A DNA stretch of 44,767 bases. It comes from a gamma proteobacterium symbiont of Ctena orbiculata. GTDB lineage: Bacteria > Pseudomonadota > Gammaproteobacteria > Chromatiales > Chromatiaceae. This document shows, piece by piece, positions 6,699 to 15,898 of this stretch. The stretch covers positions 1 to 44,767 of the forward strand of contig NATV01000096.1 in assembly GCA_003094535.1 (NCBI GenBank), read 5' to 3'. Under the pieces are notes generated by a model. The model was not told where the DNA came from. It was given only the letters and a program-made list of their open reading frames with translations, and made no database searches. The position numbers and the translations under genes were made by a program. Positions within the stretch are counted from its first letter, which is position 1; the number at the start of each line of letters is the position of its first letter.

Positions 6699-9134
6699 TT
6701 ACTCCCTAGCCGGTAGACCGGATGAGTAGAGGTTCTCATCGTGCAGATAGTGAACGCTATCCCCCAGGATCACAGACCGGTCATTCCAAACGCCCGCTGA
6801 AGAACGGCTCTCACTGTTTTGACTCACCACGAACTGGTCCACCAGTTCCACGCCGGGTGTAGTGCCCAGGTTGACATCGAAGGTGTAGAGACCGGTATGG
6901 GTCCAGCCATATGAGTGATAGGGTTGCGGGTCCGCAACCTCGGGTGGTTCGTTATACAGATCCACCGGAATGGAGAAACGCATCGGCAACAGATCCGTTT
7001 GCGGGAGCGATGCAAAGGTGTGGTGATCGGTGAGGATATTGGAGGTGGTTCGTCTGCCGCCGAGTACGATTGAATTCACTTCCGTCGGGGTGGTGGGATC
7101 GGTGACATCGAACAGGGAGACCTTCAGTCCCTGGTACCAGGCAAAGCCGAGCCCGTCCCTGTCGGTCGAGTTGACATCGTCGATAGCCTCTTTGCCAATA
7201 CCGATGAGATGGTTCTCTCCCACGGGATGGAGATATTCCGAGTAGCCCGAAACCTCCAGTTCGCCCAGGGAGACGGGATTCTCCGGATCGGAGAGATCCA
7301 GCACATAGAGGGGGTCGATCTTCTTGAAGGTCACCAGGTAGCCTCGGTCGCGCAGAAAACGGCTGGCATAGAGGAGTTCCCCCGGTCGCCCCAGGTTGTC
7401 GAGCCTTCCGGCCTCTTCAAGTCGGCCGCCATTCGTCGCCTCGCGCAACAGGGTCACGCTGGTTGAGCTGCTATCCGAGCCAAGGGAACCTATGGATGTG
7501 GCGATACGGAGTACATCCTGATACTCGCCCATGCGGAAGGATTTGTAGTCGGCATTGAAACCAAGATGTCCCACGACCTGAGCGGAACCCCGATACTCGG
7601 CCGCTTGAACACTCGCACTATCAGTGGTCAGCGCAAGTTTGTGGATCTCGGTTTGTTGAGCGCTTCCGCCGCCTGCCAGAAGAAAATGATCAGCCGACGC
7701 TGCCGCCAAATAGATGGCGTCTTGAGAGGCGTAGAGTACTTCCGATTCCCCTAGAAAACAGGTAGTGCGGAAGTTATCAGGATCCGTCAGGGCGATGGCA
7801 ATGACACTGATGATGGTGGGATCCGGATCGACGGCAGTGGCGCTTGGAGCAAGATAGCAGTTTCCGGCATCGATGAGAGGGCGCGATGTTTCGTTGCTGG
7901 TGGCGCTTGGGAGGAGCTGGGTCAATGAAGTGCCCTCCAACAGGGTCCGATTGGCATTGAGCGCCGCTGTTGTGAAGGCATATTGATCGAGATCTTCCGC
8001 TGTCGGGGTATAACGCGTAACCAGGTAGAGGGTATCATCGATCACGCGACTGGAGATCATTGCGCCATCGAAGATTATGCTACGATCATGGGTCGGAGCG
8101 ACCGCTGAGTCCAGGCTAAAAAGGTTGACTTCAGTTTTGCTGTTAGACCAAAATCTCGGTCCCTCCCAAATCGGCATCACGCCAATGACGCCAAAGTTCA
8201 TATAGTCATTGTCTGCAAGACCCCCCGCTGTCACGATCAGATCGGAAAGCCCTTCGCCGCGCTCCTTGAGCAGATAAATGCCAGTTGCGGAAGCCTCTCC
8301 CGGTATTTCGATTTCGTTCAATAGCTGGTTTGCGGGCGGTGACTCCATAATGCTGTGTATCGAGATACAGCTGTTCAGCACACTACTGCTGCAACTGCCC
8401 AGGCTATAGAGATATTGACCATCGGTCTTGATCAAATCCGCTTCATCGACCCCCTGCTCCTGGAGGTTGGTTTGCGATACGGGGGATGGCAGCCCCACAC
8501 TCACACCAACTCCACTGCTGGGAACCGGGTTGTCGCCAACAGATGCATAGGCTTCAATCATCGCCTCCACCAGGTAGTTTTCCAGCATGGCTTCGTTGCG
8601 GAAGCGATGCAGGCTGGGATTGGCGGTATTGAATACGATAAAGGTCAAGGGTTGCCGGTTATAGACGATGGCGCCGTTTTCCGCTTCGTAACCACCGAAG
8701 ACGGCATACTCTCCCGGTGGCAAAGGCGCGCCGTCATGGACATCGAGGACCTCGGTGGCGGCGAGGGTCTTGTGCCTGAATGGGACCAACTCATCGATCT
8801 GGCCGCTCCATACGCGCCAGTTCCCCTGGCTATCCCGCATAAACCAGACATCCTCGAGGAGCGCGGCCAGGTAGAGATCCCGCTCAGCCCCCACCGAGGC
8901 GCTGTCCACTTCGATGGTCAGGCTCACCGAAACCGAATCATCCGTATCGAACAGGGCGGAGTAACCACTGGTATCCGCACTGTCGAAACTCCATGCCATG
9001 GTGGCGCTCGACGCTGTGCCTGCGGTAGTCACTGACCCTTGGTCGGTGTGTATGGCCAGGGTGTTGAATGAGCCAAGGGCGAGTGAAAGCCCCAGCAATA
9101 GAATAGGCAAAAACGATGGTGTACGGGTAGGCAT
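6699..9134 (-). CDS. Exported beta-propeller domain protein
   Basis: A large secreted protein of 811 residues. The N-terminus is a plausible Sec signal peptide (positively charged start, then LPILLLGLSLALGSFNTLA). Residues about 30-190 form an unassigned Ser/Thr-rich region. From about residue 215 the sequence resembles the Pfam 'Beta_propel' family (PF09826): the hallmark QGVDEADLIKTDGQYLYSL is followed by repeated blades of the type SRVIDDTLYLVTRY, YLVTFKKIDPLYVLDLSDP and LIGIGKEA. The molecular function of this family is not established; members are secreted or anchored and may bind proteins or polysaccharide. AAGGA lies 7 bases before the ATG. It faces metY and lies 111 bases downstream of metG on the same strand, so it may be transcribed separately. 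Confidence 0.75.
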   Translation of the reverse strand: MPTRTPSFLPILLLGLSLALGSFNTLAIHTDQGSVTTAGTASSATMAWSFDSADTSGYSALFDTDDSVSVSLTIEVDSASVGAERDLYLAALLEDVWFMRDSQGNWRVWSGQIDELVPFRHKTLAATEVLDVHDGAPLPPGEYAVFGGYEAENGAIVYNRQPLTFIVFNTANPSLHRFRNEAMLENYLVEAMIEAYASVGDNPVPSSGVGVSVGLPSPVSQTNLQEQGVDEADLIKTDGQYLYSLGSCSSSVLNSCISIHSIMESPPANQLLNEIEIPGEASATGIYLLKERGEGLSDLIVTAGGLADNDYMNFGVIGVMPIWEGPRFWSNSKTEVNLFSLDSAVAPTHDRSIIFDGAMISSRVIDDTLYLVTRYTPTAEDLDQYAFTTAALNANRTLLEGTSLTQLLPSATSNETSRPLIDAGNCYLAPSATAVDPDPTIISVIAIALTDPDNFRTTCFLGESEVLYASQDAIYLAAASADHFLLAGGGSAQQTEIHKLALTTDSASVQAAEYRGSAQVVGHLGFNADYKSFRMGEYQDVLRIATSIGSLGSDSSSTSVTLLREATNGGRLEEAGRLDNLGRPGELLYASRFLRDRGYLVTFKKIDPLYVLDLSDPENPVSLGELEVSGYSEYLHPVGENHLIGIGKEAIDDVNSTDRDGLGFAWYQGLKVSLFDVTDPTTPTEVNSIVLGGRRTTSNILTDHHTFASLPQTDLLPMRFSIPVDLYNEPPEVADPQPYHSYGWTHTGLYTFDVNLGTTPGVELVDQFVVSQNSESRSSAGVWNDRSVILGDSVHYLHDENLYSSGLPARE

Positions 9135-9245
9135 GGTCGATCCTTCGAAATCCAGTGATTAACCTAATCTTAACGGCCCAAGACCCCCATTTCTAGGACG
9201 AATTCCTCACTATTTTTACCACCACGGGACTGAAGTCATCCCCTC

Positions 9246-11300
9246 CTACTTCACCCGCATCCCAGGCTGCGCCCCCTCGTCGGGATTGAGGATGAAGAGC
9301 TCCTTGCCGCCTGGACCGGCCGCCAGCACCATGCCTTCGGAGACGCCGAAGCGCATCTTGCGCGGCGCCAGGTTGGCCACCATTACGGTGAGCTTGCCTT
9401 CAAGGTCCTCGGGGGCGTAGGCGGATTTGATGCCGGCGAAGACATTGCGGGTCTCGCCGCCCAGATCGAGGCTCAGCTGCAGCAGCTTATCGGCCCCCTC
9501 CACATGTTCCGCCTTGGCGATGCGGGCGATGCGCAGGTCGAGCTTGACGAAGTCGTCGTACTGGATGGTCTCCGCGATGGGATCCTTGGCCAGGGGTGAG
9601 TCGGCTGCAGCTGTGACCGACTGAGCCGGTGCCTGGGCTGCCAGGTCCTCTTTCGAGTGCTCCAGCATCGCCTCGATCTGCTTGGGGTCGACCCGGGTCA
9701 TCAGCGGCTTGAACTTGCCGATGGTGTGGCCGGTCAGCGGGGTGGCCAGTCGATCCCAGGCCAGCGGCTCGATCTGCAGGAATGCCTCGGCCATCTCTGC
9801 GGTGCCCGGCAGGATCGGGCGCAGGTAGCCGATCAGCAGGCGGAAGAGATTGAGGCCGTCGCTGCAGATCGCCTGCAGTTCCGCATCCTTGCCCTCCTCT
9901 TTTGCCACCACCCAGGGCTTTTGTTCGTCGATGTACTGGTTGGCACGATCGGCGAGGGCCATGATCTCGCGCACGGCACGGCTGAACTCCCGCTTTTCGT
10001 AGTGGTTGGCGATAGTCTCGCCGGCGGCGATAAAATCGTTAAACAGGGTCTCTTCGGCGATCCGGTCCGCCAATCTGCCGTCGAAGCGCTTGCTGATGAA
10101 GCCGGCGCAACGGCTGGCGATGTTGACCACCTTGCCCACCAGGTCGCTGTTGACCCGCTGGGCGAAGTCCTCCAGGTTGAGGTCGATGTCGTCGACGCCG
10201 GCGCCCAGCTTGGCGGCGAAGTAGTAGCGCAGGTACTCCGGATTGAGGTGATCCAGGTAGGTTCGGGCCTTGATGAAGGTGCCCCGGGACTTGGACATCT
10301 TGGCCCCGTCCACGGTGAGAAAGCCGTGTGCGTAGACGGCGCTGGGGGTGCGGAAGCCCGCGCCGTGCAGCATCGCCGGCCAGAACAGGGTGTGGAAGTA
10401 GATGATGTCCTTGCCGATGAAGTGGTAGAGCTCGGTCTCGCTGTCTTTGTCCCAGAACTCATCGAAGTCGAGCCCCTCGGTGTTGTCGCAGAGGTTGCGG
10501 AAACTGGCCATGTAACCGATGGGGGCGTCGAGCCAGACATAGAAGTACTTCCCCGGATGATCCGGGATCTCGAAGCCGAAGTAGGGGGCGTCGCGGGAGA
10601 TGTCCCACTCCTGCAGCCCCGCCTCGAACCACTCGCCCAGCTTGTTGGCCACTTCATTCTGGATGTGGCCGCCGCCTGTCCACTCCCTGAGCATGGATTC
10701 GAAGTCGGCCAGTTTGAAGAAGTAGTGGTCCGATTCGCGCTGCTCCGGTACCGCGCCTGAGATGGCGGAGACCGGGTTCTTCAGCTCTGCTGGTGAGTAG
10801 CTAGAGCCGCAGACCTCGCAGTTATCGCCATATTGGTCTTCGGCACCGCACTTGGGATTGGGGCAGGTACCCTTGATAAAGCGGTCGGGCAGAAACATCT
10901 TCTCCACCGGGTCGTAGGCCTGGGTGATGGTGCGTTTGACGATATGGCCGCCATCCCGGTTACGCTCGTAGATGGTGTTGGCGCAGGCCTGGTTCTCCGC
11001 TGAGTGGGTGGAGTGGTAGTTGTCGAAGCCGACGCGGAAGTCGGCGAAGTCGGCCTGATGCTCCTCGGCCACCCGGGCGATCAGGGTCTCAGGATCTATC
11101 GCCTCCTGGCGTGCGCGCAGCATGATCGGTGTGCCGTGGGCATCGTCGGCGCAGACATAGAGGCACTGATGACCCCGCATCTTCTGAAACCGGGCCCAGA
11201 TATCGGTCTGGATGTACTCCACCAGGTGACCGATATGAATCGGCCCGTTGGCGTAGGGCAGGGCGCTGGTGATCAGGATCTTACGGGTTGTCTGGCTCAT
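9246..11300 (-). CDS. metG: Methionyl-tRNA synthetase
   Basis: Class I aminoacyl-tRNA synthetase charging tRNA-Met. The protein is 684 residues from ATG 11300. It has the HIGH signature at residues 22-25 ([12 protein letters not shown]), a four-cysteine zinc knuckle (CPNPKC and CEVC), KMSKS at 334-338, and a C-terminal tRNA-binding domain of the EMAP/Arc1p type ([20 protein letters not shown]). This is the long, dimeric bacterial form. An in-frame TTG at 11312 would add four residues; I prefer the ATG. An extended -10 element lies about 40 bases upstream. Confidence 0.97.
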   Translation of the reverse strand: MSQTTRKILITSALPYANGPIHIGHLVEYIQTDIWARFQKMRGHQCLYVCADDAHGTPIMLRARQEAIDPETLIARVAEEHQADFADFRVGFDNYHSTHSAENQACANTIYERNRDGGHIVKRTITQAYDPVEKMFLPDRFIKGTCPNPKCGAEDQYGDNCEVCGSSYSPAELKNPVSAISGAVPEQRESDHYFFKLADFESMLREWTGGGHIQNEVANKLGEWFEAGLQEWDISRDAPYFGFEIPDHPGKYFYVWLDAPIGYMASFRNLCDNTEGLDFDEFWDKDSETELYHFIGKDIIYFHTLFWPAMLHGAGFRTPSAVYAHGFLTVDGAKMSKSRGTFIKARTYLDHLNPEYLRYYFAAKLGAGVDDIDLNLEDFAQRVNSDLVGKVVNIASRCAGFISKRFDGRLADRIAEETLFNDFIAAGETIANHYEKREFSRAVREIMALADRANQYIDEQKPWVVAKEEGKDAELQAICSDGLNLFRLLIGYLRPILPGTAEMAEAFLQIEPLAWDRLATPLTGHTIGKFKPLMTRVDPKQIEAMLEHSKEDLAAQAPAQSVTAAADSPLAKDPIAETIQYDDFVKLDLRIARIAKAEHVEGADKLLQLSLDLGGETRNVFAGIKSAYAPEDLEGKLTVMVANLAPRKMRFGVSEGMVLAAGPGGKELFILNPDEGAQPGMRVK

Positions 11301-11341
11301 CTTCGGTTTCAACTCGGCTGCAGGTCAACGTAAATCGAGAA

Positions 11342-11350
11342 ATTATCGCA
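11342..11350 (-). promoter_or_regulatory. Candidate extended -10 promoter of metG
   Basis: On the minus strand the sequence TGCGATAAT matches the extended -10 consensus TGnTATAAT with one mismatch. It sits about 42 bases upstream of the metG ATG. The -35 region is poor (about 3 of 6), as is common with extended -10 promoters. Confidence 0.4.
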
Positions 11351-11403
11351 CAACAGCCCGTTAAATGAACGTACCCTTGGATAAAAAGGATCTGAAAAAA
11401 GAG

Positions 11404-11572
11404 GTCCGCAAATGAACGCAAATTGAATTCATCACAAATAAGGAGCTTCAGGGATAAGTTAGAAGAATTGTTCGAGCTGTAGCTGACAACGTGTCATGGC
11501 AACTGTTTATTCGATGTGTCTGCAATTGCTTACATCCTATTCATTTGCGTTTATTCGCGTTCATTTGCGGAC
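11404..11572. repeat. Inverted-repeat element built of phased decamers, copy 1 (169 bp)
   Basis: The right arm (11543-11572), read on the minus strand, is GTC followed by CGCAAATGAA, CGCGAATAAA and CGCAAAT: three units with CGC recurring every 10 bases. The left arm (11404-11423) reads GTC, CGCAAATGAA, CGCAAAT, so it lacks exactly the middle decamer. The arms face inward around 119 bases of AT-rich sequence with no ORF. It occupies most of the metG/olsF gap at 11313-11696. A degenerate arm-like string TTAAATGAACGT lies at 11361-11372. No target-site duplication is evident. Confidence 0.75.
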
Positions 11573-11696
11573 GCTCATTTCCGTATTCATCTGTCATTGA
11601 ATCATCATCCGGCCGCAGTCAATCGCTCATCTGACTGCAAATGCGCCGTCATATCCGTTCGTTAAGATTCCGGCATTTTAATCTTTTGGAGGCCCT

Positions 11697-13415
11697 GTGG
11701 TGCTGAATGTCGAGCAGGTTTTGACCGAGCGTTTCCCCGGCTTTTTCAATAACAAATCGCAGTTATTGACCAGGCCGATGCTGACCCTGTTGCGCATGCT
11801 GTTCCATGAACGGGAGATCAACCGCTTCCTGGAGGAGCATAAAGGGGTTCGCGGTCTCGATTTTATCGAGAAGGTGCTGGAGTACTTCGACCTCGACTAT
11901 CTGGTTTCAAACAAGGATCTGGAGAACATCCCCTCCAGCGGGCGTGTGGTGGTGATCGCCAATCACCCGCTAGGGGCCCTCGATGCGCTTAGCCTGATTC
12001 TGATGATCAGCCGGGTGCGCACCGATATCAAGGTTGTGGCCAATGACCTGCTTTCGGCCCTCGAGCCGCTGGGGGATCTGCTATTGCCGGTGGACAATAT
12101 GGGGGGGCGCTCGAGCCGCCAGGGGATCAAACAGGTCTATGCCGCATTGGAGCGGGATGAACTGGTGATCATCTTTCCCGCCGGCGAGGTCTCTCGGTTG
12201 CGTCCCAACGGTGTACGCGACGTACGTTGGAAGAGCGGTTTCCTGCAGTTTGTACGGCGTACCGAGGCACCCATGCTGCCGGTCTACATCGATGCCAAGA
12301 ACTCCCCCCTCTTCTATGCCGTCTCCCTGCTCTATAAACCCATTGCCGCGCTGCTGCTGGTGGGCGAGATGTTCCGTCAGCGTTCCAACACCATCGGTTT
12401 CCGTGTCGGCGAGCTGGTTCCCGCGGCCCATCTCAATGTGGAGGGAATCAGGCCCAAGGCAAGGGTGCGCATGGTGCGCAAACACTTCTACCGCGTGGCC
12501 CAGCGCAAGGTGGGTGTGTTCACTACCGAACGCAGCATCGCCCATCCGGAATCGCGCCAGGCGCTGAAGAAGGAGCTGTCGAAAGGGCGCCTGTTGGGCG
12601 AAACCCGGGATGGCAAGCAGATTGTGCTCATGGAGTGGGCACTCGGTTCAGCCTTGATGCGTGAAATCGGCCGCCTGCGGGAGTTGAGTTTTCGCAAGGT
12701 CGGCGAAGGGACGGGCAGGCGCAGGGACATCGACAAGTACGATACCCACTATCGCCACCTGGTGCTGTGGGATGACAACGAGCTCGAGGTTGTCGGCTCA
12801 TACCGCATCGGCGAGGCGGCGCCGATCATCAAGGAGCAAGGCATGCAGGGGCTCTACACAACCTCGCTGTTCAACTTTGACGAGGCTTTCCTCCCCTATG
12901 CGGAGCAGGCGATCGAACTGGGGCGCAGTTTTGTCCAGCCCCGATACTGGGGTTCGCGGGCGTTGGACTATCTATGGCAGGGTTTGGGGAGTTATCTCCG
13001 CCACCATCCGGAGATCGCCTATATGTATGGCCCCGTCAGCATCAGCGCGCGCTATCCGAAGGCCGCCCGCGATTTGATGGTTGTTTTTTACAAGCACTAT
13101 TTCGGCTGCCGAAACCGGCTTGGCGAATCGAAAATTCCCTATCAGCTGGACAAATCGAGTCAGGAGGAGTTCTCAAGGCACTTCAACGGCGACGATCTGG
13201 AGCAGGATCTGCAAGAGCTTAAGAATCAACTGGCCCTCTACAATGTCACCGTGCCAACCCTGTTCAAACAGTATACCGACCTCTGTGAAGCGGGGGGTGT
13301 CTGTTTCCTCGATTTCGGCAAAGACCCCGATTTCGCCGGCTGTACGGATGGCATGATTCTGGTCGCAGTGGATCGGGTGAAAGCCGCCAAGCGCAAGCGC
13401 TATATCGGCAGTTAA
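11697..13415 (+). CDS. olsF: Bifunctional acyltransferase, OlsF-like (ornithine lipid synthesis)
   Basis: A 572-residue two-domain protein. The N-terminal half is a lysophospholipid (PlsC-like) acyltransferase with NHPLGALDALSL (His90, Asp96; the HX5D variant seen in this subgroup) and IIFPAGEVSR. The C-terminal part, from about residue 290, resembles the OlsB/hemolysin-type N-acyltransferase fold, with YRHLVLWDDNELEVVGSYRIGEA and YGPVSISARYP. This fusion is the architecture of OlsF, in which the C-terminal domain N-acylates ornithine and the N-terminal domain adds the second acyl chain, giving ornithine lipid. Start choice: GTG codons lie at 11697 and 11700; TGGAGG at 11687-11692 is better spaced (7 bases) for 11700. 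The amino substrate cannot be fixed from sequence. Confidence 0.75.
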   Translation: MVLNVEQVLTERFPGFFNNKSQLLTRPMLTLLRMLFHEREINRFLEEHKGVRGLDFIEKVLEYFDLDYLVSNKDLENIPSSGRVVVIANHPLGALDALSLILMISRVRTDIKVVANDLLSALEPLGDLLLPVDNMGGRSSRQGIKQVYAALERDELVIIFPAGEVSRLRPNGVRDVRWKSGFLQFVRRTEAPMLPVYIDAKNSPLFYAVSLLYKPIAALLLVGEMFRQRSNTIGFRVGELVPAAHLNVEGIRPKARVRMVRKHFYRVAQRKVGVFTTERSIAHPESRQALKKELSKGRLLGETRDGKQIVLMEWALGSALMREIGRLRELSFRKVGEGTGRRRDIDKYDTHYRHLVLWDDNELEVVGSYRIGEAAPIIKEQGMQGLYTTSLFNFDEAFLPYAEQAIELGRSFVQPRYWGSRALDYLWQGLGSYLRHHPEIAYMYGPVSISARYPKAARDLMVVFYKHYFGCRNRLGESKIPYQLDKSSQEEFSRHFNGDDLEQDLQELKNQLALYNVTVPTLFKQYTDLCEAGGVCFLDFGKDPDFAGCTDGMILVAVDRVKAAKRKRYIGS

Positions 13416-13453
13416 GCTGTTGTGGGGTGATTTTCAGCGGTGCCTGGGATCCC

Positions 13454-13945
13454 CTACAGCAGCCGTACCGGGTGTGCAGCCGTGTCGCAGTCTAAGATGG
13501 TGCAGGCCTCGATGATGAGGTAGGCATCCATGGGCAAGCTGTCGACGATCTCATCAACGTCACGCTTCACGGCGTCGTCCTCGTCGCCGCAGAACATCAC
13601 CAGATCATTGCCGAAGAAACACGTTTCGTCATTTCGGCGGTCATGATCGCATGAAGCGAATTCGTCACAAATGGCGGAAAAGAATTCAATATCGTTGGAT
13701 TCATCGAGGTTGCTGTTCAGGCTGAGGAAGAACCTCGCTGTATAGCCGAAGGCATTGTTATCGTCCACCTTCCAGGTCAGATCGAATCTGCCGCTGTTGA
13801 TCGCCGGATCGACCGGTGCGCTGCCGTCTTCAAGATCCGCGGCAGACCCTGTAATGTCGAACTCGTTGATATCGACATCACTATCGTTACCGCAACTGAC
13901 GCTGATCAGGCTGAGAAAGGATGTGAGTAGCAGATGTTTTATCAT
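13454..13945 (-). CDS. Small acidic exported protein, probable lipoprotein (unknown function)
   Basis: I do not recognise this gene. From ATG 13945 (GAAGAAGGG upstream) it encodes 163 residues. A hydrophobic leader ends in ISVSCGND, which could be a lipobox with Cys18 as the lipidated residue, although Ser at -3 is not ideal. The mature part is strongly acidic (DSDVDINEFD, DGSAPVDP) and has several paired-looking cysteines (CDEFASC, CFF, CGDEDD, CTILDC), suggesting disulfides in the periplasm or outer membrane. It converges on olsF with 38 bases between stops and lies 79 bases after the hydrolase gene on the same strand. Confidence 0.6.
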   Translation of the reverse strand: MIKHLLLTSFLSLISVSCGNDSDVDINEFDITGSAADLEDGSAPVDPAINSGRFDLTWKVDDNNAFGYTARFFLSLNSNLDESNDIEFFSAICDEFASCDHDRRNDETCFFGNDLVMFCGDEDDAVKRDVDEIVDSLPMDAYLIIEACTILDCDTAAHPVRLL

Positions 13946-14024
13946 ATTTGACCCTTCTTCCATGGCAGGTGGTGTTAGTTCCGATTGTCACTCTTATTCA
14001 GTATGCGGAATCCCTGTGACTCAA

Positions 14025-15596
14025 TTATAGTTCACGGCTTCGATGCCGCCCGTATCCCGCTGCGGATTTACCCTGAGTCAATATATGCCACTTGGGTCGC
14101 TTCCAACTTTTACGAAAGCTGGCAAGATCGGACTCCAACGCCACCCTCGTTTTTTCATGACCATCCACGAACAGTACCAGGTCGAATTGCTGTTTATCGG
14201 TTCCGTAGTTTTGATCAAACTGCTTTACAATGAGATTGGCCGGGGTGGCGAGTCGTCCCACGATCTTTTCTATCGGGAAACTGATTCCGGCCTTGGTGTT
14301 TGTGGCCTCATAGGCCTTGTAGACCAGTTCGGTACAGACCAGTTGACTGTCTGTCAGAAAGTCAAAATTGAAATCGTACGGCCTACCACTGTAGTGGAAG
14401 GCCCTCAGGATCGCCTTCGCCTTGTCCAGTTTCGTCAGTCTTGGACGCAGTGCTGCCAGGGTGTCGGCCGCTGCCGAATACTCAAGGGTGGTGAATACGA
14501 CACCTTCACTGATTGCCTCGATTACACGGGGGAGGTGATTATTCTCCTGTTTGATCAGGCTTTCGGCATAGGCCTCGGGATAGCGTGTCTTGAGAAGTGA
14601 TTCGAAATCACCATCAGCGATGCCCTGTTGCCTGGCCCAGGCCTGGATGTCGGGGGACTGAAAGTAGTTGCGGCGCTGTTCCGGGGTTCCGATATAGAGT
14701 GCGGCATGGGGCCAGAAACCCGGTAGTCCGATATTCGACAGATACCACTCCCGCCGTTCAAGCAGCAGATCCCCAGGCTCCAGCCGGGGTTGCAGCGTTC
14801 TGATCTGCTCGATTGTGATCAACGACTGGTGCGGCCTGATAACACGGACATCTCCCATCCATTCTGAAACACCTTTCTGGATGGGGAATAGGGCCTTGAA
14901 ACTGGTGTCCTTGACGATCTGCATCCCGTTTTTGATCGTCTGCCTGATTCCATCCCCTTTACCGTAGTGCCAGATTTTAGCCTGATCCTGTTCTATTCCC
15001 TGGTTTAAGGGGAATCCCGGTTCCTCGCCATAGAGGCGATAGTTGAGGGCAAGCCGGGTAAACTCTGCGGCGATGGCAACATTGAGGTAGTGATATTTGA
15101 TCTTGGCATAACTACCTTGCTTGAGTCCCAGTTCCGGTACGGGTTCATTCAACAGGATATGGATCTGGGGATTACGCTCGGAGATCTGCAGGAAATCGAG
15201 TACATATCGATAGCGGGCGAGAAATGCAGCATAGGCGGTGCGAAATGCCGTCTTGCGGAGAATTTCATCGGGTTGGTTGCGGTATGACTCGTAAGACTGA
15301 CTGATCGAATCGAGGATCAGCAGGCGATCGAGCAAGCTGACCCAGGTAGACCAGATCTGCTCCTTCTGTTCCCTGGTGATCAGTCGATCATCTCTACTTC
15401 CCGTCGTGAAAAGATCGTTCTCTGTTCTCATGTAGTCGAGCGTATCCGCCAAACCCCTGCGTTGGGTCAGCACCACTTCCTTATCATTGTGCAGACGTTG
15501 CAGGAGGGCCCTTTCATCAGGGGGTGTGTCGGCAGGCACTGGATTGGCAGCGACCAGCATGAGCAAAAGGAACAATAGCCGGTTCACAATATCCAT
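14025..15596 (-). CDS. Exported YiiX/permuted NlpC/P60-like cysteine hydrolase
   Basis: A 523-residue protein with a signal peptide (MDIVNRLLFLLLMLVAANPVPAD). The N-terminal ~260 residues are helical and unassigned. The C-terminal domain looks like the circularly permuted papain/NlpC-P60 fold (YiiX/YebB/LRAT type): GDLLLERREWYLSN, then His297 in FWPHAALYIG and Cys421 in SQLVCTELVYKAYE. His before Cys is the hallmark of the permutation. Relatives cleave amide or ester bonds in peptidoglycan peptides or lipids; the substrate here is unknown. ATG 15596 is favoured by AGGGAGAGAG just upstream; a longer frame from 15635 lacks this. It is divergent from the unknown gene at 15899. Confidence 0.7.
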   Translation of the reverse strand: MDIVNRLLFLLLMLVAANPVPADTPPDERALLQRLHNDKEVVLTQRRGLADTLDYMRTENDLFTTGSRDDRLITREQKEQIWSTWVSLLDRLLILDSISQSYESYRNQPDEILRKTAFRTAYAAFLARYRYVLDFLQISERNPQIHILLNEPVPELGLKQGSYAKIKYHYLNVAIAAEFTRLALNYRLYGEEPGFPLNQGIEQDQAKIWHYGKGDGIRQTIKNGMQIVKDTSFKALFPIQKGVSEWMGDVRVIRPHQSLITIEQIRTLQPRLEPGDLLLERREWYLSNIGLPGFWPHAALYIGTPEQRRNYFQSPDIQAWARQQGIADGDFESLLKTRYPEAYAESLIKQENNHLPRVIEAISEGVVFTTLEYSAAADTLAALRPRLTKLDKAKAILRAFHYSGRPYDFNFDFLTDSQLVCTELVYKAYEATNTKAGISFPIEKIVGRLATPANLIVKQFDQNYGTDKQQFDLVLFVDGHEKTRVALESDLASFRKSWKRPKWHILTQGKSAAGYGRHRSREL

Positions 15597-15898
15597 GGAC
15601 TCTCTCCCTGTAGGTGAAATAGCAGTTCTCAGCAAGATTCTCTCAATTGATCTAAGCCGTTACCAGTGTGTAGTATGATACTGTCAATGACGCCTAGAGC
15701 AGTATAACTAGCTGTTGTCAGGGATATTTCATCAGTGATGCCAGGCATTCCCAGGGTAGGTCGGTATGCCCGGGTGGTGATCTGATACTGCAAGGCAGGC
15801 AGGGTAATGATGGGAAAACGCACGCGAACTCCAAGCGCATGGGATGCTTGATTGGCTGCTGTATCCTGGGTAGCCGGAGCTCATGCCCATAATGGACG

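Noticed and set aside
11404-11572. CRISPR-like array
   Set aside because: Repeats are short, inverted and not regularly spaced by unique spacers.
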